Of a stretch of DNA of 28,038 nt, positions 23,909-28,038 are shown one piece after another (the stretch's first letter is position 1; every line of letters starts with the position of its first letter). The notes below the pieces were generated by a model. It was not told where the DNA came from, did not search any database, and worked only from the letters and a program-made list of their open reading frames with translations. Source of the DNA: an uncultured Bacteroidales bacterium (lineage in GTDB: Bacteria; Bacteroidota; Bacteroidia; Bacteroidales; Bacteroidaceae). Location: the NCBI GenBank assembly GCA_945837185.1, contig CAMAMZ010000005.1, positions 1 to 28,038 on the forward strand, given 5' to 3'. Position numbers and translations under genes: made by a program.

Positions 23909-23939
23909 TTGGGGCATGTCATAACTGACACACCCCCAA
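23909..23939 (-). promoter_or_regulatory. Hairpin in the RNase G leader
   Basis: TTGGGG (23909-23914) pairs with CCCCAA (23934-23939), and inside it TGTCA pairs with TGACA around TAAC. No T tract follows on the minus strand, so it is not a terminator. It sits 28 nt upstream of the rng start. RNase E of E. coli controls its own mRNA through leader hairpins; the same here would be inference. Confidence 0.45.
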
Positions 23940-23972
23940 TTTCGCGAATAGGCTATAGAGCCTGTAGTAAGC

Positions 23973-24062
23973 CTACTTGCTCTTATGTCTGTTCTTTCTC
24001 AGTCTCTTCTTACGCTTGTGTGTAGCCATCTTGTGGCCTTTTTTCTTCTTACCGTTTGGCAT
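23973..24062 (-). CDS. 29-residue Lys/Arg-rich protein, candidate ribosomal protein bL38
   Basis: The frame starts at ATG 24062 and ends in TAG at 23973-23975. It encodes MPNGKKKKGHKMATHKRKKR and then a tail ending in HKSK; more than half of the residues are Lys, Arg or His. It lies between the HU gene (54 nt upstream) and rng. A tiny basic protein of this kind was found in the large subunit of the Flavobacterium ribosome and named bL38; I match it from memory of its type and size, so the identity is tentative. It is easily missed by gene finders. The coding nature is well supported by composition and a clean frame. Confidence 0.7.
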   Translation of the reverse strand: MPNGKKKKGHKMATHKRKKRLRKNRHKSK

Positions 24063-24116
24063 AATTCGTTTCTTTTTAAATGGTTTATATTAATATTCTC
24101 TTACAATCTGCGCCAA

Positions 24117-24395
24117 TTAACTCTCTTTCATTTTCTCAACAAACTCCTTAGCGGGCTTGAAACTGGGAAAATCGTGTGCAGCGATGGTAACAGTTGTATT
24201 CTTCTGGATGTTGCGGGCTGTTTTCTCTGCACGATGCTTGATGATGAAACTGCCAAAACCGCGCAGTGAGATGTGTTCTCTGTTCAAGAGGCTTTCTTTA
24301 ACAGTCTCCATAAAACTCTCCACTACAATGGCTACTTCCTTTCTGGAAACGCCTGTTTTTTCTGCGATTTGGCTTACGATTTCTGTTTTGGTCAT
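24117..24395 (-). CDS. HU-family DNA-binding protein
   Basis: A 92-residue histone-like protein that bends and compacts DNA as a dimer. The helices MTKTEIVSQIAEKTGVSRKE and VVESFMETVKESLL lead to the signature ISLRGFGSFIIKHRAEKTARN (about residues 42-62). The arm region is followed by the C-terminal FKPAKEFVEKMKE helix. It is the first gene after a candidate promoter at 24475-24505. No terminator is seen before the small basic gene, so the three genes may be co-transcribed. A SAFE-type or IHF variant is unlikely given the standard length. Confidence 0.94.
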   Translation of the reverse strand: MTKTEIVSQIAEKTGVSRKEVAIVVESFMETVKESLLNREHISLRGFGSFIIKHRAEKTARNIQKNTTVTIAAHDFPSFKPAKEFVEKMKES

Positions 24396-24474
24396 TGCTT
24401 TCTTCTATTTATAATTTCCGTTTTCTTTTGTCTTGTTGATGCTGTTACGACCCACCTTGGTCTTTTTGAGCATG

Positions 24475-24505
24475 CAAATATACGAGTTTTTTATGTGAAT
24501 AGAAA
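24475..24505 (-). promoter_or_regulatory. Promoter of the HU gene
   Basis: On the minus strand TTTC (24505-24502) lies 19 nt before TATATTTG (24482-24475). The -7 box is a full match and the -33 box differs by one base. The leader would be about 73 nt. Confidence 0.6.
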
Positions 24506-24573
24506 ATTTATTTCATGTTTTTTGCGCTTTCTCCCCGCTTTTCTTGTCGTAAGTGCTTCATTTGCAACTTGTT

Positions 24574-24996
24574 CTAATGTTTTTCCGCATGCGGGCTCTT
24601 CTCTTTGTTATCGGTTTCAGCAGTTGTGTCGATGGTGTGGGTACCCTTCACTTTGCCATTCTTGTCAAAAATTATATTCATCTGCACCACAACGCTTTGG
24701 CCGTTCTTGTCTTTGGCACGGAATCGGTGCGATACGCGATAGTCGCCATTTGGCATTTGAATGACGGTACCCCAACGCAGGCTCGTGTAACTTTCCGGGT
24801 TTGCGAGGTGTGCCTTGATATAGGCTTCAGCCTGTGGCACCGAACTGTCCCAATTGCTGTTTGTCACAGGGTATTGGTCTCTGTCTTTCTTTCCTACGCA
24901 GGTGTCGTACCCCCACACTACTGCAACCACGAGAAGTAGCGTGAGTAGGGCTTTTGTTGCCACTGCCAGGCGATGCGTGTTATTTGATTGTGTCAT
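24574..24996 (-). CDS. Membrane-anchored small protein, unknown function
   Basis: I do not recognise a named family. The protein has 140 residues. A single hydrophobic helix (about 14-30, ATKALLTLLLVVAVVWGY) is followed by an exported domain with EAYIKAHLANPESYTSLRWG and GDYRVSHRFRAKDKNGQSVV, and a polar C-terminal tail (about 120-140). The middle domain resembles small repeat units of Bacteroidota that carry a conserved Asn-Pro-x-Ser-Tyr and a beta hairpin. It begins 4 nt after the flavoprotein stop, so the two are one transcription unit. No direct functional link is evident. Confidence 0.75.
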   Translation of the reverse strand: MTQSNNTHRLAVATKALLTLLLVVAVVWGYDTCVGKKDRDQYPVTNSNWDSSVPQAEAYIKAHLANPESYTSLRWGTVIQMPNGDYRVSHRFRAKDKNGQSVVVQMNIIFDKNGKVKGTHTIDTTAETDNKEKSPHAEKH

Positions 24997-25000
24997 AGTG

Positions 25001-26263
25001 TTATATGCTGTTTTGTTTTCTGATTTTCTTTGCTATATTCTGAGCGGCCACGTAGCCCATCGACCATGCAGCCTGCAGGTTGAAGCCTCCTGTTATAGCA
25101 TCCACGTCCAGTACCTCGCCTGCAAAATACAGACCGGCATGGGCACGACATTCTAATGTGTCGGGTTGAATGTTGGATAGAGCCACGCCTCCACATGTCA
25201 CAAACTCCTCTTTGTGGCGGTTGCGTCCCTTGGCAGGCAGGCAGTGTGCTGTGAGAGTGTTTGCCAATCGCCGCATGCCTTTGGCTCCCATTTCAGCCCA
25301 TCTTCGAGTGGGTTGCACCCCGCTTTCATGAAGGAGAATGCACCACAGTTTACTGCCGAGGTGTGGCGGATATACATGTGCCACTTGGCGTTGTGGATGC
25401 TGCAGAGCCATATCGTTGAGCATGTGCAGTGTGTCCTCATCGCGCAGTTCACCCATCCAATTTACGATGATTGGTGCCTCAAATACCCTTTCGCTCAGCC
25501 AAGGTGCTGCATACGATGACAGTTTGAGCACAGCAGGACCGCTTATGCCCCAATGAGTAAGCAGCAACGGTCCTTGTGCCTTGTGCTTGGCGCCTCTGAT
25601 GCTCACGCTCACATTCGGCACCACCAATCCGCTGCATGTGGTGATAGGGTGGTGGGGCACACATAAACCATATAATGACGGTACGGGTGGCACGATGTCC
25701 ACATGTAGTGCGTTGAGTATAGACAAGCCTGCTCCTTTCGGACTGCCGCCTGTTGTCACCAACACGGCATCTGTCACCACATCCGGTTGCATATTGTGTG
25801 CAAAGCGAAGTCTGTAGCTTCCGGTTTCCTCTTTAGTCAAGGCTGCAACCCGGTGTGCCGTGTGCAATGCCACACCCGCATCGCGCATCTCGTTCAGCAA
25901 TGTATGCACAATCTCCATGGCATCCTGCGACTGCGGAAACACACAGTCGTCATCTTGCATCACGAGTTTTACACCATGTTGCTCAAACCATCGCATTACA
26001 TCCTGGTGGTTAAACGTGTGTAGCAGTCGCTTCATGAGTCGGCTGCCTCGTGGGTAGATGCGTTCCAATGAGGGGGCGTTGCGAAAGGAGTTGGTCAGGT
26101 TGCATCGTCCGCCCCCTGTTACCGCCACCTTGGCCAGCGCTTTACGTCCTGCCTCCCACACACTCACTTTGGCTTCGGGCAACAGGCGCTTCACATGAAT
26201 GGCGGCAAAGCATCCGGCTGCTCCGCCCCCAATGATGGCTATGTGGGCTATCTTTGTTGTCAT
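25001..26263 (-). CDS. HI0933/BaiN-family FAD-dependent oxidoreductase
   Basis: This 420-residue flavoprotein begins with the Rossmann dinucleotide motif IAIIGGGAAGCFAAIHV (about residues 8-24), then WEAGRKALAKVAVTGGGRCN (GGGRCN is a family signature). The middle has LVTTGGSPKGAG, and the C terminus closes with the FAD motif LYFAGEVLDVDAITGGFNLQ (about 383-402). The family (HI0933-like, YhiN/BaiN type) is widespread. Family members have been proposed to act on bile acid intermediates, but most have no proven substrate. ATG 26263 has no SD. It is divergent from the DUF3298 lipoprotein gene and shares its promoter region. Confidence 0.9.
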   Translation of the reverse strand: MTTKIAHIAIIGGGAAGCFAAIHVKRLLPEAKVSVWEAGRKALAKVAVTGGGRCNLTNSFRNAPSLERIYPRGSRLMKRLLHTFNHQDVMRWFEQHGVKLVMQDDDCVFPQSQDAMEIVHTLLNEMRDAGVALHTAHRVAALTKEETGSYRLRFAHNMQPDVVTDAVLVTTGGSPKGAGLSILNALHVDIVPPVPSLYGLCVPHHPITTCSGLVVPNVSVSIRGAKHKAQGPLLLTHWGISGPAVLKLSSYAAPWLSERVFEAPIIVNWMGELRDEDTLHMLNDMALQHPQRQVAHVYPPHLGSKLWCILLHESGVQPTRRWAEMGAKGMRRLANTLTAHCLPAKGRNRHKEEFVTCGGVALSNIQPDTLECRAHAGLYFAGEVLDVDAITGGFNLQAAWSMGYVAAQNIAKKIRKQNSI

Positions 26264-26309
26264 ATAGAGAAAGAAGAAGCTATAATGATAAACTAAAAGT
26301 AAGATATTG

Positions 26310-26340
26310 CAAAATTACATAAAAAAGTGGGAGTAGGCAA
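26310..26340 (-). promoter_or_regulatory. Candidate promoter of the flavoprotein unit
   Basis: On the minus strand TTG (26340-26338) lies 20 nt before TAATTTTG (26317-26310). The predicted leader is about 40 nt. It is divergent from the box at 26351. Confidence 0.5.
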
Positions 26341-26350
26341 GAAAAAACTC

Positions 26351-26358
26351 TATCTTTG
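26351..26358 (+). promoter_or_regulatory. Candidate -7 box of the DUF3298 lipoprotein gene
   Basis: TATCTTTG fits TAnnTTTG and is 28 nt before the ATG. No TTTG is found at the -33 distance. Together with the minus-strand box, it leaves only about 10 nt between the two divergent promoters. Confidence 0.5.
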
Positions 26359-26386
26359 CAATCGCAATTAACTAATAATTATAGGT

Positions 26387-27262
26387 ATGATAAACAGAAA
26401 ACTACTTTTGTTTCTCTCCCTGGCTTTTGTTTGTGTAACTTTCGGATGCAAGTCGAAGTCGAGTTCAAAGCTGGGAGAGAATGTATCATCGGCAGCCGAC
26501 GATACCCTTTGTGTGGATAGTGTGGTCTTTTCACAAGAAGACACCTCGGTGTCGTGCCGCATAAAGGTCGATTATCCGCAAGGTGAAGGCAAATTGGCCG
26601 ACAGTGTGCGTGCCCTTCTCAACAGTCAGCTTGCCGAAGCTGTGATCGTAAACTTATGCAACGACAAGGATGCTTTGCGTGCAAAAAGCTTTCAAGGCAG
26701 TTTGGCAGATGGCGACGCCATGTTAGCCCATTATGGCCGTTGTGCTGCGCAAACGCTTACTGAAGAGTGGAAAGAACTCAAGCAGGTCAATCCGGAGCTC
26801 TCTTATCCCTTTGCTTTCACGCTCACGCTTGCCAAGGCCAACGAAACTCCTCGCTATCTTACCTATGCCCTGACTTCCTATCAGTATTTGGGAGGCGCCC
26901 ATGGCATGTCGTCATCCTACAAGTTTAATATCGATAAAGCGCATGGCGTTGTTTTGCAGCAGGTGGTAGACACCCTTCAGACAAAAGCCCTGCAACCCAT
27001 GTTGCGTCGTGGCGTGATGTCTTATCTCCGTGCTTGCGGACAAGAGGTGAAGGAGCAGGAACTCAAAGATATTCTTTTTATCAAGGATGGCATTATACCC
27101 TTGCCGGCAAAAACACCCGTGTTAGCCGACGATGGTGTGGAATTTATCTATCAGCACTATGAGATTGGTCCCTATGCTATGGGCATGGTGCAATTCAAAG
27201 TATCGTACGAGGATATCCGGCCTTATCTCACAGCCGAAGCTGCTCGCTTGTTGCAGCATTAA
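26387..27262 (+). CDS. DUF3298/RsiV-like lipoprotein
   Basis: A 291-residue exported protein. A lipoprotein signal runs to Cys21 (VCVTFGC), followed by a Ser/Lys linker. The domain (about 45-285) carries YQYLGGAHG, the GGAHG motif typical of DUF3298 (residues 169-173), with FKVSYEDIRPYL near the end. In Bacillus RsiV a domain of this family binds lysozyme, but here there is no sigma factor nearby and no N-terminal anti-sigma part. It is therefore best read as a periplasmic or surface lipoprotein of unknown binding function. ATG 26387 lacks an SD. Paired hairpins follow the stop. Confidence 0.82.
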   Translation: MINRKLLLFLSLAFVCVTFGCKSKSSSKLGENVSSAADDTLCVDSVVFSQEDTSVSCRIKVDYPQGEGKLADSVRALLNSQLAEAVIVNLCNDKDALRAKSFQGSLADGDAMLAHYGRCAAQTLTEEWKELKQVNPELSYPFAFTLTLAKANETPRYLTYALTSYQYLGGAHGMSSSYKFNIDKAHGVVLQQVVDTLQTKALQPMLRRGVMSYLRACGQEVKEQELKDILFIKDGIIPLPAKTPVLADDGVEFIYQHYEIGPYAMGMVQFKVSYEDIRPYLTAEAARLLQH

Positions 27263-27265
27263 CAG

Positions 27266-27298
27266 ATAAGGGAGGCATGTGGAACATGTCTCCCTTAT
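27266..27298. terminator. Strong hairpin after the DUF3298 gene
   Basis: ATAAGGGAGGCATGT (27266-27280) pairs with ACATGTCTCCCTTAT (27284-27298) as a 15-bp stem with one G-U and loop GGA. No T tract follows, so it may act as a 3'-end stabiliser or a Rho-independent pause rather than a full terminator. Confidence 0.55.
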
Positions 27299-27308
27299 AC
27301 AAACGCTA

Positions 27309-27354
27309 AAACGCCACCTGAGCTCCAATGTCTCAAGTGGCGTTTAGTCCTTTT
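27309..27354. terminator. Convergent terminator hairpin
   Basis: AAACGCCACCTGAG (27309-27322) pairs with CTCAAGTGGCGTTT (27332-27345) with one mismatch. AGTCCTTTT follows on the plus strand. It lies between the DUF3298 gene and the minus-strand small lipoprotein gene (whose stop is at 27368) and may serve both. Confidence 0.6.
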
Positions 27355-27367
27355 AGTTCGAGCTAAA

Positions 27368-27535
27368 TTACTCAGCAGTAGCGCTATCAGCAGCAACAGT
27401 GTCAACAGCAACTGAGTCAGCGAGTGTGTCAACAGTAGCTGTGTCAGCGTTCTCTGCGGGAGCAGCTGTTTTGTTACCACAAGATGCGAAAGAGATAGCT
27501 GCGATAGCTACGAACATCAAAACCAATTTCTTCAT
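27368..27535 (-). CDS. 55-residue acidic small lipoprotein
   Basis: I see no named family. ATG 27535 opens a lipoprotein signal (MKKLVLMFVAIAAISFASCG) with the acylated Cys at residue 19. The mature part of about 37 residues is almost wholly Asp, Thr, Val, Ala, Ser and Glu, with repeats of the form D-T-(A/V)-x-V-D-T (DTATVDT, SVAVDTVAADSATAE). It is natively disordered and strongly acidic. Such short lipoproteins are common and unannotated in Bacteroidota. The gene is shorter than usual ORF cut-offs but has a clean signal, start and stop. It may be a surface spacer or a stress-induced product; that is a guess. Confidence 0.75.
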   Translation of the reverse strand: MKKLVLMFVAIAAISFASCGNKTAAPAENADTATVDTLADSVAVDTVAADSATAE

Positions 27536-27586
27536 TTTCTTTGCTTTTTAAATCTGTAAAACAATCATTTGTTTATTAAAACGATG

Positions 27587-27594
27587 CAAAGGTA
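27587..27594 (-). promoter_or_regulatory. Candidate -7 box of the small lipoprotein gene
   Basis: On the minus strand TACCTTTG (27594-27587) lies 52 nt before the ATG at 27535. No TTTG is seen at the -33 distance. Confidence 0.5.
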
Positions 27595-27599
27595 AGTAT

Positions 27600-27983
27600 T
27601 TTTTTGATAGGTTGTTCCATTTTTTATGATTTTTTTTTCTCTTTCCTTGTAACATTTTTGATAAGTGTTGATAATCAATATTTTTCAATCTGTGAAATAA
27701 GGTTAATGATATAGGTCAATTGCCCTTTTTTGCCCCTTTGGAAGCCTTTTCTCCTATATTTTTCTGCTTATTTTTGCGTGGTGCTCGTTCTCTTGCACTA
27801 TATAGGTGTCTTCTCTCCCTGTAACGTCGTTCTTATCGCTGTTCTTTCTATACAAGATGTAGCTATATATATAATAAGGTATAGCAGAAAGTCCTGCCGT
27901 CATCTTTCAGTAATATCCCTTGGGATGGTGCTCACCCTTGAATCTCTCATGCAGAAAACAACAAGTCAACTCAAAATCATCCC
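27600..27983. other. AT-rich non-coding region
   Basis: No frame with coding character is visible on either strand. The left half has T-rich runs. The right part has small inverted repeats: GCTATA (27862-27867) with TATAGC (27880-27885), and the near-palindromes ATCCCTTGGGAT and GGTGCTCACC. Nothing else can be named. Confidence 0.5.
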
Positions 27984-28038
27984 TTGCCCGAGAAGATATA
28001 CTTCTTTGCCCGAGAAGATATACTTACTTTGCCCGAGA
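27984..28038 (+). repeat. 22-23 bp tandem repeat running off the window
   Basis: The unit TTTGCCCGAGAAGATATACT with its last bases TC or TAC occurs at 27984-28004, 28005-28027 and, cut by the window end, at 28028-28038. GCCCG recurs at 27986, 28008 and 28031. Each unit contains a small inverted repeat, GAAG-ATATA-CTTC. There is no spacer between copies, so it is not a CRISPR array. Confidence 0.85.

Noticed and set aside
26264..26386. Regulatory RNA between divergent genes
   Set aside because: Apart from two promoter boxes there is no stable stem or terminator.
27984..28038. CRISPR array
   Set aside because: The units are directly adjacent without spacers, are only 22-23 bp long, and no cas gene is present.

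Overview
The window reads as a chromosomal stretch of a Bacteroidota species, most likely Bacteroidales and probably Prevotellaceae. This rests on four things. (1) Gene content: Rho with a very long acidic N-terminal insert, a six-domain S1 of about 590 residues, a korDABC ferredoxin oxidoreductase cluster, a GH106-type rhamnosidase, an M64 peptidase and a tiny Lys/Arg-rich protein between HU and RNase G. (2) Promoters of the Bacteroidota form TTTG-N19/20-TAnnTTTG stand before several genes. (3) Shine-Dalgarno (SD) sequences are nearly absent. (4) Base composition is moderate. The genus call is inference. I see no rRNA, tRNA, CRISPR array, phage or insertion sequence; the gene content is mostly core.

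Layout. 1-466: non-coding DNA with a G9 tract, then a 54-residue one-helix membrane protein. 463-5347 (minus): rpsA, a perfect terminator, then rho and a DMT-family transporter. 5658-6359 (plus): a SIMPL-domain protein. 6514-11711 (plus): a tightly packed run ffh, folD, a mini-TPR protein and korD-korA-korB-korC. 11698-13172 (minus): a two-helix membrane protein and a secreted M64 peptidase. 13372-14100 (plus): an AlkD-like DNA glycosylase. 14142-15461 (plus): the rpsF-rpsR-rplI operon, with a classical promoter and terminator. 15555-18705 (plus): fabD, then one reading frame joining a GH13 alpha-amylase to an AlaX-type tRNA-editing domain. 18722-18860: degenerate tandem repeats of about 42 bp. 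18891-22169 (plus): a secreted GH106-like enzyme. 22301-24395 (minus): HU, a 29-residue basic protein (candidate ribosomal protein bL38) and RNase E/G. 24574-26263 (minus): an HI0933/BaiN-type flavoprotein and a small membrane-anchored protein. 26387-27262 (plus): a DUF3298/RsiV-like lipoprotein. 27368-27535 (minus): a 55-residue lipoprotein. 27600-28038: AT-rich non-coding DNA ending in a 22-23 bp tandem repeat that runs off the window.

How the genes work together. Much of the window serves translation and RNA turnover: S1, bS6, bS18, bL9, candidate bL38, SRP54, Rho and RNase G. The kor cluster would make or use reduced ferredoxin in an anaerobe. The GH106 and GH13 proteins point to a polysaccharide-using life style. 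The two observations I rate highest are the GH13-AlaX fusion, and the near-perfect SD sequences confined to the rpsF-rpsR-rplI transcript in a lineage whose anti-SD is normally hidden by bS6, bS18 and bS21. The latter suggests feedback control.
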